Shown here: positions 8,537-17,607 of the stretch, piece after piece
Numbering within the stretch: position 1 is the first letter of the stretch
Layout of the letters: each line of letters opens with the position of its first letter
Assembly: GCF_000376565.1 (NCBI RefSeq)
Contig: NZ_BARG01000096.1
Coordinates: 1 to 64,000, forward strand
Length of the DNA: 64,000 bases
Direction: 5' to 3'
DNA from: Streptomyces hokutonensis
GTDB taxonomy: Bacteria > Actinomycetota > Actinomycetes > Streptomycetales > Streptomycetaceae
Notes under the pieces: model-generated
What the model saw: only the letters and a program-made list of their open reading frames with translations
Told to the model about the DNA's origin: nothing
Databases searched by the model: none
Made by a program: the position numbers and the translations under genes

Positions 8537-9964
8537 ATGGCCCCGAGCGCCATGAGCCGCAGCAACAACTGGACCAAATCTCTCTCCGAAGCCCGGCCGG
8601 TCCCGTACTGGCTGGACGACCCCGGCAAACCCCACCCCGAGCCCGCGCTCACCGGCGCCGAGACCTGCGATCTGCTGGTCGTCGGCGGCGGCTACAGCGG
8701 ACTGTGGACCGCGCTCATCGCGAAAGAGCGCGACCCGCAGCGGGATGTCGTCCTGCTGGAAGGCCGCGAGGCGGGCTGGGCCGCCTCGGGCCGCAACGGC
8801 GGCTTCTGCGCCGCCTCCCTCACCCACGGCCTGTCCAACGGCCTCACCCGCTGGCCCGACGAGATCCACAAACTGGAGGAGCTGGGCGCCCGCAACCTCG
8901 ACGAGATCGAGAGCGCGGTCGCCCGCTACTCCCTGGACTGCGAGTTCGAGCGCACCGGCGAGATCGACGTCGCCACCGAACCCCACCAGGCCGAGGAACT
9001 CCACGACTGGCACGCCGAGTTGGCGAGCAAGGGCCTCGCCGAAGGCACCGAGTTCCTCGACGCGGAAGCGGTCCGCGAACAGGTCGATTCGCCGACCTTC
9101 CTCGCCGGCCTCTACGACAGCCGGGGCGTCGCGATGCTCAACCCGGCCAAACTGGCCTGGGGGTTGAAGCGCGCCTGCCTCGGGCTCGGCGTCCGGATCT
9201 ACGAACACACCCCCGCCCTCGCCCTCAAGCCGTACGGCGCCGGCATGGCCGTACGGACCCCCTACGGCTCGGTCCGCGCCCGCCGGGTCGCGCTCGGCAC
9301 CAACATCTTCCCGAACCTGATCAAGCGCGTCCGCTCGTACACCGTCCCGGTCTACGACTACGCGTTGATGACCGAGCCGCTCTCCGGCGACCAGTTGGCG
9401 TCGATCGGCTGGAAGAACCGCCAGGGCCTGGGCGATTCGGCGAACCAGTTCCACTACTTCCGGCTCTCCGCCGACAACCGCATCCTGTGGGGCGGTTACG
9501 ACGCGATCTACCCGTACGGCGGCCGGGTGCGCGCCGAGTACGACGACCGGCCGGAGACGTACGCCAAGCTGGCGGAGCACTTCTTCACCTGCTTCCCGCA
9601 GCTGGAGGGGCTCAACTTCAGCCACGCGTGGGGCGGCGCGATCGACACCTGCTCGCGCTTCTCGGCGTTCTTCGGCACCGCCCACCAGGGCAGGGTGGCG
9701 TACGCGGCGGGCTTCACCGGTCTCGGTGTCGGCGCCACCCGTTTCGGCGCGGACGTGATGCTGGACCTGCTCGCGGGGGAGCGGACCGAGCGCACGGAAC
9801 TCGAGATGGTCCGCAAGAAGCCGCTGCCCTTCCCGCCCGAGCCCTTCGCCTGGACCGGCATCGCGCTCACCAAGTGGTCGCTGGCCCGCGCCGACGACCA
9901 CGGCGGCCGGCGCAACCTGTGGCTGAGGACGATAGACAAGCTGGGCCTGGGCTTCGACAGTTGA
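8537..9964 (+). CDS. FAD-dependent amine oxidoreductase (PuuB-like, DAO family)
   Basis: The protein has 475 aa. The Rossmann FAD site is CDLLVVGGGYSGLWTA near residues 40-60, followed by an Arg/Gly segment AASGRNGGFC typical of the DAO/glycine oxidase superfamily. The C-terminal FTGLGVGATRFGAD closes the FAD fold. Gamma-glutamylputrescine oxidases share this architecture. With the polyamine importer and aminoaldehyde dehydrogenase it would turn a (gamma-glutamylated) polyamine into the aldehyde that the first gene oxidises. The ATG follows GGGAG at 8 bases. No gamma-glutamylpolyamine synthetase is present in the window, so the exact route is inference. Confidence 0.82.
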   Translation: MAPSAMSRSNNWTKSLSEARPVPYWLDDPGKPHPEPALTGAETCDLLVVGGGYSGLWTALIAKERDPQRDVVLLEGREAGWAASGRNGGFCAASLTHGLSNGLTRWPDEIHKLEELGARNLDEIESAVARYSLDCEFERTGEIDVATEPHQAEELHDWHAELASKGLAEGTEFLDAEAVREQVDSPTFLAGLYDSRGVAMLNPAKLAWGLKRACLGLGVRIYEHTPALALKPYGAGMAVRTPYGSVRARRVALGTNIFPNLIKRVRSYTVPVYDYALMTEPLSGDQLASIGWKNRQGLGDSANQFHYFRLSADNRILWGGYDAIYPYGGRVRAEYDDRPETYAKLAEHFFTCFPQLEGLNFSHAWGGAIDTCSRFSAFFGTAHQGRVAYAAGFTGLGVGATRFGADVMLDLLAGERTERTELEMVRKKPLPFPPEPFAWTGIALTKWSLARADDHGGRRNLWLRTIDKLGLGFDS

Positions 9965-10089
9965 GCCCCACCTGCGGGGTGTGACCCGGTTCACTCCTTC
10001 GAGGTGCGAAAACCCGCGTAATGCCGTGGGCCGACCTCCCTCTCTCCTGTGACGCGACCAGCGTCGACATGAGAAAGGGAGGTCTCCTC

Positions 10090-10545
10090 ATGACTGGGGC
10101 GAAGACGGCCGTCGAGTGGCTGGCATCCGTGGCTCCGGATCCGGAGGCCTGCCGCTGGGAATGGGAGCGCAACCCCCAGGGGATCGCGCTGCTGCCCGCC
10201 GGCAAGGCCTGGGACGTACTCATCCTGCCGGGTGAGCTCGGTTATCCCACGCTCGATGTGCTCACCCGGGTCATCGATCAACTGGGCCCGGTACTCGTCG
10301 ACTTCGGCGACGCACGCATGGGTTTCCTGGTACCGCCCGGTACCGCCGCCCGCTGGCTCGGCACCGGGATCCGCACGGCGGGACCCGGCACCTGGATCGT
10401 CGTGCCGTACCCCGGCCGGTCGACCGGCGGAGTCCGCTGGCTGGTACCGCCGGACGGCTCCGGCACCCTGACCGATCCCGCGCTCCTCGAACTCGCCATG
10501 CACGAGGCGGCGGCGGGGCTGGCGACGGAAGGGGAGGACGGGTAG
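10090..10545 (+). CDS. Small uncharacterised protein, resembles primase-polymerase-like fold fragment
   Basis: The protein has 151 aa, is soluble, and has no signal peptide or membrane segment. The start follows a strong GGGAGGT at 6 bases; other upstream ATGs at 10021 and 10069 lack this. By eye, the pattern PEACRWEWERNPQGIALLPAGKAWDVL, then a mid PVLVDFGDARMGFLVPPG and a late PYPGRSTGGVRWLVPPD, resembles parts of actinobacterial bifunctional primase/polymerase N-terminal domains. It is much shorter and lacks obvious catalytic acid clusters. The function is not known. It sits between the polyamine operon and the chitinase. Confidence 0.7.
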   Translation: MTGAKTAVEWLASVAPDPEACRWEWERNPQGIALLPAGKAWDVLILPGELGYPTLDVLTRVIDQLGPVLVDFGDARMGFLVPPGTAARWLGTGIRTAGPGTWIVVPYPGRSTGGVRWLVPPDGSGTLTDPALLELAMHEAAAGLATEGEDG

Positions 10546-10588
10546 CCGACAGAAGTCCCGACATACGAGGTCGCGGCACCGGGAGGTC

Positions 10589-10617
10589 TTGACAAGCGAA
10601 TTGGTCTGGACCAAATT
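10589..10617 (+). promoter_or_regulatory. Chitinase promoter with overlapping dre (DasR-type) palindrome
   Basis: TTGACA at 10589-10594 is a perfect -35. A possible -10 CAAATT lies 17 bases later at 10612-10617. The palindrome TTGGTCTGGACCAA at 10601-10614 fits the known Streptomyces DasR responsive element (core TGGTCTAGACCA) with one central change. It fills the spacer, where a bound repressor would block polymerase. The chitinase GTG starts at 10662. Confidence 0.75.
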
Positions 10618-10661
10618 GGGCGCGCTCCACCCCTCCAATTCCCCCATGCCCGGAGGCACTT

Positions 10662-12461
10662 GTGGATCGCTCCAGACCTGTCCTCGCCATGCTCACGGCC
10701 GCCCTGCTGGCCGTACCCGGCATCACCGCACTCTCGTCGGCCGCCCGTGCGGCCGACGCGGACCTGGCGAAGAACGGAGGCTTCGAGTCCGGCCTCGACA
10801 ACTGGTCGTGCTCCGCGAGCAGCGGTACGACGGTCAAGTCGCCCGTGCACGGCGGCAGTTCGGCGTTGCAGGCGACCCCGGCCGGCAACGACTACGCCCA
10901 GTGCGCGCAGACGGTGACCGTGAAACCGAACTCGCAGTACTCGCTCGGCGGCTACGTCCGCGGCAGCTACGTCTACCTCGGCGCGAGCGGCACCGGCACC
11001 ACCGACGTCTCCACCTGGACTCAATCGGCCCCCGACTGGCAGCGGTTGACGACCAGCTTCACCACCGGCGCGTCCACCACCAAGGTCACGATCTACACCC
11101 ACGGCTGGTACGCCACCGGCGCCTACTACGCCGACGACATCTCCCTCACCGGCCCGGCGGTCGACCCGGGCCAGCCGCCAACCACCCCCACCGGCCTCGC
11201 CGTTGGCACGATCACATCCTCCTCCGTCGCCCTCTCCTGGTCCGCCGTCACCGGCGCGACGAGCTACGCGATCTACCGCGACGGAGTGAAAGTCCAGACG
11301 GCGAGCGGGACTTCGGCCACCGTGAGCGGTCTTACGGCCGCGACGGCGTACAGCTTCCAGGTCACGGCGGTGAACGACGCGGGCGAGTCCGCGAAGTCGG
11401 CGGCGGTCACCGCGACCACGTCCACCGGCTCGGGCCCCAGCACCGGCCTCCCCACTCACGCCCTCGTCGGCTACCTCCACGCGAGCTTCGCCAACGGCTC
11501 CGGCTACACGCGCCTGGCCGACGTCCCCGACAGCTGGGACGTCATCGACCTGGCCTTCGGCGAACCCACCTCCGCCACCTCGGGCGACATCCGCTTCAAC
11601 CGCTGCCCGGTCAGCGAGTGCGCGAACGTCGAGAGCGACGCCGACTTCAAGGCGGCGATCAAGGCCAAACAGGCGGCGGGGAAGAAGGTGTTGATCTCCA
11701 TAGGCGGCGCCAACGGCCAGGTCCAACTGACCACAACGGCAGCCAGGGACACCTTCGTGTCGTCGGTCTCGAACATCATCGACACCTACGGCCTCGACGG
11801 CCTCGACATCGACTTCGAGGGCCACTCGCTGTCGTTGGACGCGAGCGACACCAACTTCAAGAGCCCCACGACTCCCGTGGTCGTCAACCTGATCGCGGCC
11901 CTGAAGACCCTGAAGGCCAAGTACGGCTCGAAGTTCGTGCTGAGCATGGCACCGGAGACGTTCTTCGTGCAGATGGGCTACCAGTTCTACGGCACCGGCA
12001 AGTTCGGCGGCCAGGACCCGAGGTGCGGAGCGTATCTGCCCGTCATCTACGCCCTGCGCGACGACCTCACCCTGCTGCACGTCCAGGACTACAACTCGGG
12101 CCCGATCATGGGTCTCGACAACCAGTACCACACCATGGGCGGCGCCGACTTCCACATCGCGATGACCGACATGCTGCTCACCGGCTTCCCGGTCGCGGGC
12201 GACACCACCAACGTGTTCCCGGCCCTGCGCCCCGACCAGATCGCCATCGGCATGCCGGCGTCGGTCAACGCGGGCAACGGCTACGTGGCCCCTGCCGAGG
12301 TCACGAAAACCCTGGACTGCCTGACGAAGAAGGTGAGTTGCGGCTCGTACACGACCCACGGCACCTGGCCGACCCTGCGCGGCCTGATGACCTGGTCGAT
12401 CAACTGGGACCGCTACTCGAACTGGGAGTTCCAGAAGACGTTCGACGGCTACTTCGGCTGA
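10662..12461 (+). CDS. Secreted chitinase, GH18, with N-terminal CBM and FnIII domain
   Basis: The protein has 599 aa. A Sec signal peptide (about residues 1-30, AARAADA cleavage) precedes a carbohydrate-binding beta-sandwich (about 33-170), a fibronectin type III linker (about 175-255) and a GH18 barrel (about 268-599). The barrel carries the catalytic DGLDIDFE (DxxDxDxE) and the SIGG strand. It hydrolyses chitin outside the cell. The GTG start follows GGAGG at five bases. A DasR-type palindrome sits in its promoter, fitting control by N-acetylglucosamine signals. Its last 13 bases overlap the 3' end of the convergent PAP2 gene. Confidence 0.93.
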   Translation: MDRSRPVLAMLTAALLAVPGITALSSAARAADADLAKNGGFESGLDNWSCSASSGTTVKSPVHGGSSALQATPAGNDYAQCAQTVTVKPNSQYSLGGYVRGSYVYLGASGTGTTDVSTWTQSAPDWQRLTTSFTTGASTTKVTIYTHGWYATGAYYADDISLTGPAVDPGQPPTTPTGLAVGTITSSSVALSWSAVTGATSYAIYRDGVKVQTASGTSATVSGLTAATAYSFQVTAVNDAGESAKSAAVTATTSTGSGPSTGLPTHALVGYLHASFANGSGYTRLADVPDSWDVIDLAFGEPTSATSGDIRFNRCPVSECANVESDADFKAAIKAKQAAGKKVLISIGGANGQVQLTTTAARDTFVSSVSNIIDTYGLDGLDIDFEGHSLSLDASDTNFKSPTTPVVVNLIAALKTLKAKYGSKFVLSMAPETFFVQMGYQFYGTGKFGGQDPRCGAYLPVIYALRDDLTLLHVQDYNSGPIMGLDNQYHTMGGADFHIAMTDMLLTGFPVAGDTTNVFPALRPDQIAIGMPASVNAGNGYVAPAEVTKTLDCLTKKVSCGSYTTHGTWPTLRGLMTWSINWDRYSNWEFQKTFDGYFG

Positions 12462-13294
12462 GGTTCGCTCTCGCTCCGAAAGCGGGCGAGCAACAGCCGC
12501 AGCGAGGCGAGCAGCACGGTCCCGAGGCACCAACTGGCCACCACGTCCAGTGGCCAGTGGTAGCCCCGCCGGACCAGCCCGAAGCTGACGGCGGCGACGA
12601 GGAGGGCGCAGACGGCGACGGCTCCGCGGCGGGCGTACGACGTCCGGAGCCAAGGAAGGAGGACGAGCGTCGAGGCACCGTACGCGATCATCGCGGTGGC
12701 CGTGTGGCCGGAGGGGTAGTAGCCGGTGCCGGGCGGGACGGCCGGGGTGCCGCCGCGGGCGATCAGTTCCTTGACGGGGACGACCAGCGCCGGGACCAGG
12801 GCCATCAGCACGGCCGCCGCGAGGGGTGCCGGCCACCAGCGGTCCGTACCACTGGAACGGCCGCGCCGGGCGACGTAGAGAAGGACCACCAGGAGAACAG
12901 GTACCGCGACCTGGACGTTGCCGAGGTCGGCGAGGAGTTCGGAGAAGCGGTCCGGGTGGACGAGTGCGCGGCTCAGGCGCTCGTCCGAGCGGAGGAGCGG
13001 GCCGTCGGAGGCCACCTGCCAGGTGATCACCGCGAAGAGCAGCGCGGGAAGGGCGAGAAGGAGCCAGAAAAAGGAGGTCGGCCGGCCCGGAACAGGGGGG
13101 GTAGTTCCGAGCCGGCCGTCCGGATCGGAACGTCGGCCGCCCCGGGGGGTTTGGGGCGGGCGACTGTCCGATCGGTGAGGAGATTCGGAGCCGGAGGCTC
13201 CTGTTGTGTGCGCGAGGGCACGACCAGGGCGAAGCTGGGGAGGCCTCGTCCTGAAGTCGCCCACAGTCCCCTGTGGGCGGGGTGTATCTCTCAT
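12449..13294 (-). CDS. PAP2-family membrane phosphatase
   Basis: The protein has up to 281 aa. An unusually long basic, Pro/Arg-rich N-terminus (about 70 residues) may be partly artefact: no clear ribosome site precedes the ATG at 13294, and the true start may be internal. About five membrane helices follow. The PAP2 signature is present as KELIARGG, the PSGHTA box and RRGYHWPLDV containing the catalytic His. Members remove phosphate from lipid phosphates such as undecaprenyl diphosphate or phosphatidate. It is convergent with the chitinase and its stop lies inside that gene. The 214-base gap up to gabT shows no gene. Confidence 0.8.
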   Translation of the reverse strand: MRDTPRPQGTVGDFRTRPPQLRPGRALAHTTGASGSESPHRSDSRPPQTPRGGRRSDPDGRLGTTPPVPGRPTSFFWLLLALPALLFAVITWQVASDGPLLRSDERLSRALVHPDRFSELLADLGNVQVAVPVLLVVLLYVARRGRSSGTDRWWPAPLAAAVLMALVPALVVPVKELIARGGTPAVPPGTGYYPSGHTATAMIAYGASTLVLLPWLRTSYARRGAVAVCALLVAAVSFGLVRRGYHWPLDVVASWCLGTVLLASLRLLLARFRSESEPQPK

Positions 13295-13508
13295 CTGGGT
13301 AGAACCTACGGCAGTGACTGGAGGGAAGACAGGCGGATTCGCGTCCCGTCATGCACCCCGCACACCTTCTTCACACGGCCTGACGCCCGCCGCCCCAGCC
13401 TGTGAATCATCAAGGATGAAAGGGCTGGGGCGGGTGGGACGTGTGGGGTGCGGCCCCTGCGCGGGAGCTGTGGGTTCCCTGTGGCCGGGAAGTACGGGAG
13501 AGGGTGGC

Positions 13509-14843
13509 TCAGATGCGTGCGAACGCCTGCTCGATGATGTCGAGGCCCTCGGTCAGCAGGTCGTCCCCGATGACCAGCGGGGGCAGGAAGCGGAGGACGT
13601 TGCCGTAGGTGCCACAGGTCAGGACCAGCAGCCCCTCCTGGTGGCAGGCCTTGGCCAGCGCGGCCGTCGCCTCCGGGTTCGGCTCCTTGGTCGTACGGTC
13701 CTTGACCAGCTCGATGGCGATCATCGCGCCGCGCCCCCGCACATCGCCGATGATGTCGAACTTCTCCGCCATGGCACCGAGCCGGGCCTTCATCACGGCC
13801 TCGATGTTCTTCGCCTTGGCGTTGAGGTCGAGCTCCTTCATGGTCTCGATGGCACCGAGCGCACCGGCGCAGGCGACCGGGTTGCCGCCGTACGTACCCC
13901 CGAGCCCACCGGCGTGCGCGGCGTCCATGATCTCGGCGCGCCCGGTCACGGCGGCGAGCGGCAGCCCGCCCGCGATCCCCTTCGCGATCGTGATCAGGTC
14001 CGGGACGACACCCTCGTCCTCGCACGCGAACCACTGACCCGTACGGCAGAACCCGGACTGGATCTCGTCGGCGACGAACACGATCCCGTTGGCCTTGGCG
14101 AATTCACTCAGCGCCGGCAGGAAGCCCTTCGCCGGCTCGATGAAGCCGCCCTCGCCGAGGACCGGCTCGATGATGATCGCGGCGACGTTGTCGGCGCCGA
14201 TCTGCTTGTTGATCATGTCGATGGCCTGCGCGGAGGCCTCGGCACCGGCGTTGTCGGGACCGGTCGGCCACCGGTAGCCGTAGGCCACCGGCACGCGGTA
14301 CACCTCGGGCGCGAACGGCCCGAAGCCGTTCTTGTACGGCATGTTCTTCGAGGTCAGCGCCATGGTGAGGTTGGTCCGGCCGTGGTAGCCGTGGTCGAAC
14401 ACGACGACGGCCTGGCGCTTGGTGTAGGCCCGCGCGATCTTCACGGCGTTCTCGACGGCCTCGGCGCCGGAGTTGAACAGCGCGGACTTCTTGGCGTGGT
14501 CGCCCGGGGTCAGCTCGGCGAGCGCCTCCGCGACCTCGACGTACCCCTCGTAGGGCGTGACCATGAAACAGGTGTGGGTGAAGTCGGCGAGCTGCGCGGT
14601 GGCACGGCGTACGACGGCCTCGGCGGAGGCGCCGACGCTCGTCACCGCGATACCGGAACCGAAGTCGATGAACCGGTTCCCGTCGACGTCCTCGATGATC
14701 CCGCCGCCCGCGCGCGCGGTGAACACGGGCAGCACGGAACCCACACCGGCCGCGACCGCCGCGGTACGGCGGGCCTGCAGCTCCTGGGACTTCGGGCCGG
14801 GGATCGCGGTGACGACGCGGCGCTCCTGCGGAAGTGCGGTCAT
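13509..14843 (-). CDS. gabT: 4-aminobutyrate aminotransferase
   Basis: The protein has 444 aa and is a class III PLP aminotransferase. The cofactor site is clear: SGAEAVENAVKIAR (phosphate loop), VADEIQSG with D259, and the Schiff-base lysine in TIAKGIAGG (K288). It transfers the amino group of GABA to 2-oxoglutarate, giving succinate semialdehyde. The ATG follows CAGGAG. It lies close to a PucR regulator and a semialdehyde-type dehydrogenase and downstream of the polyamine operon, which together supply the rest of the route. It is transcribed away from the VirD4-like gene; the shared 264-base region contains an A-rich tract and a TGTCC-N5-GGACA dyad (14969-14983). Confidence 0.92.
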   Translation of the reverse strand: MTALPQERRVVTAIPGPKSQELQARRTAAVAAGVGSVLPVFTARAGGGIIEDVDGNRFIDFGSGIAVTSVGASAEAVVRRATAQLADFTHTCFMVTPYEGYVEVAEALAELTPGDHAKKSALFNSGAEAVENAVKIARAYTKRQAVVVFDHGYHGRTNLTMALTSKNMPYKNGFGPFAPEVYRVPVAYGYRWPTGPDNAGAEASAQAIDMINKQIGADNVAAIIIEPVLGEGGFIEPAKGFLPALSEFAKANGIVFVADEIQSGFCRTGQWFACEDEGVVPDLITIAKGIAGGLPLAAVTGRAEIMDAAHAGGLGGTYGGNPVACAGALGAIETMKELDLNAKAKNIEAVMKARLGAMAEKFDIIGDVRGRGAMIAIELVKDRTTKEPNPEATAALAKACHQEGLLVLTCGTYGNVLRFLPPLVIGDDLLTEGLDIIEQAFARI

Positions 14844-15107
14844 GAGGGGCTCCTGGGGTGGTGCGGACGCTTGCGCGCTGTCCTGTTTCTTTTTCTTCCT
14901 TTCTCGCAGGCTAGGACCGGGGGCGAGGGGTGGGCATGCTCCATGTGGGCGGTGTCGGCGCCGCGGGTTGTCCGTGGTGGACAGTGCCGGGTTCGCGGAG
15001 CTTGCGGTGGGCCCGGGCGCGTAAACGGTGAACTCCCCTTCTGGGCGCGTTAGATTGACTCGCTGACGGTGTACGGAACGGCTGGTCAAGGGGCGAGGGC
15101 GAGGACG

Positions 15108-17486
15108 ATGGACAGCGACGGGACGCGGGACGCGCGGGGTACGCATGCGAATCCTGTGCCGCGTCCGGCACGGCCCACGGAGGCGCCCGGAGTCCCGCCG
15201 AGGCCGACGCACGCCCCGGGCGCGGCCGGCACCGCCGTTGCCGACTGGCTCAACGAGCCCCGGCCCGCCGCCGGCCCCGGAATCTGGCGGTTCGGGTACC
15301 GCGTGCCCAAGCCGGAGAAGAACACCGAGCGCCTGTCACCGATCACCATCGTCGGCGTCCTCGTCCCGCTCGTCGTCGGCATGGTGCTGTGGTCGCTGTG
15401 GAAGCACGGCAGCATCCCTTACCAATGGGCGCTGCTGAGGGTGTTCACCCCGGAGGACTGGTGGTGGGCAGGCACCACGGCACCCAAGGGCAAGGGCTTC
15501 GACGCCGTGGCGGTGGCCGACGGCGTGTTCTTCGCCGTCCTGGTCTACGGCATGGGGCGCCTGGGGAGCTGGCCGGAGATCGTCCGGCACCTCGTCACAC
15601 GCCGCCCGCAGCCGGCCCGGGCGCTGCTCGCGCTGCTGGGCGCCGTGGTCGCCGAGAACCTGGTCGTGATCCCGAGCGTTTTCGACGTCGGCTGGAACGC
15701 GCTTCCGGTGGCCGGGCCCATCTACCACCTCATCAACCTCTTCCCTGGCGGCTACGACTTCATCTCCACACCGCTGATGGGCAACCTGCTCTACGTCGTC
15801 ATCGGTGTGCTGCTCCTGTGGCCGTTCGCCCGGATCGGCGGCTGGCTGCCACTGCTCCGGGAGCGGCACGCCCCGAGTGAGCCGGTCGCCGCCGCGCCGG
15901 CGCCGGCCGACGGGTCACGCGCCCACTGGCCCGAACTGCGGGAGGCAGGGCAGTTCGAGGCCGCGGACGTCCTCACCCACGAGGTGCTGGCGGGGCGGAT
16001 GAACGACGTGGACTGCGCGCGCGTCGAGCACGCCTGGCAGCGGGCCCGGCGGACGGGCGACCTCTCCTCCTTCACCCGCACCGTGCTGCGGGCCGCCGGC
16101 AGTGCCTGGACCCACCCGTCCGGCTCCCGTGACCTGCCCGGCCGTATCGCGCGGCACGACCTGCTCGCCGGTCAGGTGCGGATCGGGACCTGGGCGGCGG
16201 GTGAGCGCACCTCGCTCGCCTACCGCGGTGTCGGCACCGCGCTCGGCCCGGACACGCTGGGGACCTCGCTGCTCGTCGTCGGACCCTCGGGTTCGGGCAA
16301 GACACGGCACGTGGTGCGGCCGCTGGTCGAGAACCTCACCCTCCAGGCCCTCACCGGCCGGTGCGCCGTCGTCGTGGTGTGCGCGGCCGGCGAACCGCTC
16401 GGCGCGGACGACGCCTTCGACGTGATCGTTCGCGTCGGGGATCCGGCGTCCGTCCACGACCTCGACCCGTACGCCGAGTCCGGCGACCCCGACGAGGCCG
16501 CCGCCCTGCTCGCGGAGGCCCTGGTCGGAGACCTCGACACGGTGGACACGCAGCGTGCCGCCGGTGCCCTGGCCCAGCTCCTCGGGCCCTACCGGGCCGC
16601 GTACGGGAGGTTCCCCGCACTGCCCGTACTGCGCGAACTCCTCGAGGGCGAGCCGAGGGTACTGTCGGAGCTGAGCGGGGCGCTCGCCGACGACGGGCAC
16701 GCCATGATGCGGCGCGAACTCGACTCCCGCATGCGCCACGCCGGCGGTGGCAACGACCCCGGCCAGGCCCTCGCGGACCGGCTCGCGCTGCTCGACCGCC
16801 CGGTGTTCGCCGAGTTCTTCGGAGCGGGGGGCGGGACCGCACGGCCGTTCTCGCTGCGAGCCGTCGCCCATCATCCGCTGCGGGTCCGTATCGACCTGCC
16901 CGAGCACGGGCACGACGAGGCGGCCAAGGTGCTCACCAGGCTGGTCCTCGCGCAGTTCACCGCGCTGGTGCGCGGCCGTGAGCGCGGGCACTTCGCCTGC
17001 CTCGTGCTCGACGACGCCACCGGCACCGTGACCACCGAGTCACTGCGCAGGATCCAGCGGCTGCGCTCCGAGGACGCGGGTGTCGTCCTCGCCCTGCGCA
17101 CCGTCGGCGACGTGCCCGAGGCCCTGCACGGCCCGCTCTACGGCGCGGTCGGCTGCCGGATGGCGCTGGCCGGCGTCACCACCTGGGACGGCAGCCGCTT
17201 CGCGCAGGCCTGGGGCACCGAGTGGGTGGAGACCACGGACGTCGCCAAGCACACCGTCTTCGCCGATCAGCCCATGACCCGCGCCATCCACGCCCTCCGC
17301 AAACTGGTCACCGGCAAGGCCGTTACCACGGAGGCCGTGACCGTCCGCCAGGTCGAGCGGGAACGCTGGTCCGCGTCCGAACTGGCGCACGGTGTGCCGG
17401 CCGGACACGCGGTGCTGTCCCTGACCAGCGTGAAGGGGGAACACGCGCCTCCGCTGCTCGTGGATCTGCGCGGCCAGGGGCACTGA
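15108..17486 (+). CDS. VirD4/TraG-like membrane ATPase, chromosomal
   Basis: The protein has 792 aa. A Pro-rich start is followed by membrane segments at about residues 80-100, 135-150, 170-190 and 225-245. A cytoplasmic ATPase follows, with Walker A VVGPSGSGKTRH (about 388-399) and a Walker B-like FACLVLDDA (about 627-635). The layout is that of type IV secretion coupling proteins (VirD4/TraG/TraD) or HerA-FtsK relatives. No relaxase, pilus or transfer genes are nearby, so conjugation is not supported. It sits between gabT and the PucR gene as a single transcription unit. Base composition is like its neighbours. The biological role is unknown. Confidence 0.75.
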   Translation: MDSDGTRDARGTHANPVPRPARPTEAPGVPPRPTHAPGAAGTAVADWLNEPRPAAGPGIWRFGYRVPKPEKNTERLSPITIVGVLVPLVVGMVLWSLWKHGSIPYQWALLRVFTPEDWWWAGTTAPKGKGFDAVAVADGVFFAVLVYGMGRLGSWPEIVRHLVTRRPQPARALLALLGAVVAENLVVIPSVFDVGWNALPVAGPIYHLINLFPGGYDFISTPLMGNLLYVVIGVLLLWPFARIGGWLPLLRERHAPSEPVAAAPAPADGSRAHWPELREAGQFEAADVLTHEVLAGRMNDVDCARVEHAWQRARRTGDLSSFTRTVLRAAGSAWTHPSGSRDLPGRIARHDLLAGQVRIGTWAAGERTSLAYRGVGTALGPDTLGTSLLVVGPSGSGKTRHVVRPLVENLTLQALTGRCAVVVVCAAGEPLGADDAFDVIVRVGDPASVHDLDPYAESGDPDEAAALLAEALVGDLDTVDTQRAAGALAQLLGPYRAAYGRFPALPVLRELLEGEPRVLSELSGALADDGHAMMRRELDSRMRHAGGGNDPGQALADRLALLDRPVFAEFFGAGGGTARPFSLRAVAHHPLRVRIDLPEHGHDEAAKVLTRLVLAQFTALVRGRERGHFACLVLDDATGTVTTESLRRIQRLRSEDAGVVLALRTVGDVPEALHGPLYGAVGCRMALAGVTTWDGSRFAQAWGTEWVETTDVAKHTVFADQPMTRAIHALRKLVTGKAVTTEAVTVRQVERERWSASELAHGVPAGHAVLSLTSVKGEHAPPLLVDLRGQGH

Positions 17487-17607
17487 ACCGGACATACGGG
17501 GGCGTCACGACCGTACGGTGAGGCAGAATCGGCACAGGCCGTTCATACGCGGCGGCCAAAATATCGCACTGATCGCCCGCGCTTGATCTTCTTCGACTGA
17601 AGGCCCC

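Noticed and set aside
10278..13352. 1024-codon open frame on the minus strand
   Set aside because: It is antisense to the chitinase and spans the PAP2 gene in another frame. Long shadow frames are expected at this GC content.
14969..14983. TGTCC-N5-GGACA dyad as a PucR operator
   Set aside because: The same sequence is not present upstream of the PucR or semialdehyde dehydrogenase genes, so there is too little support.
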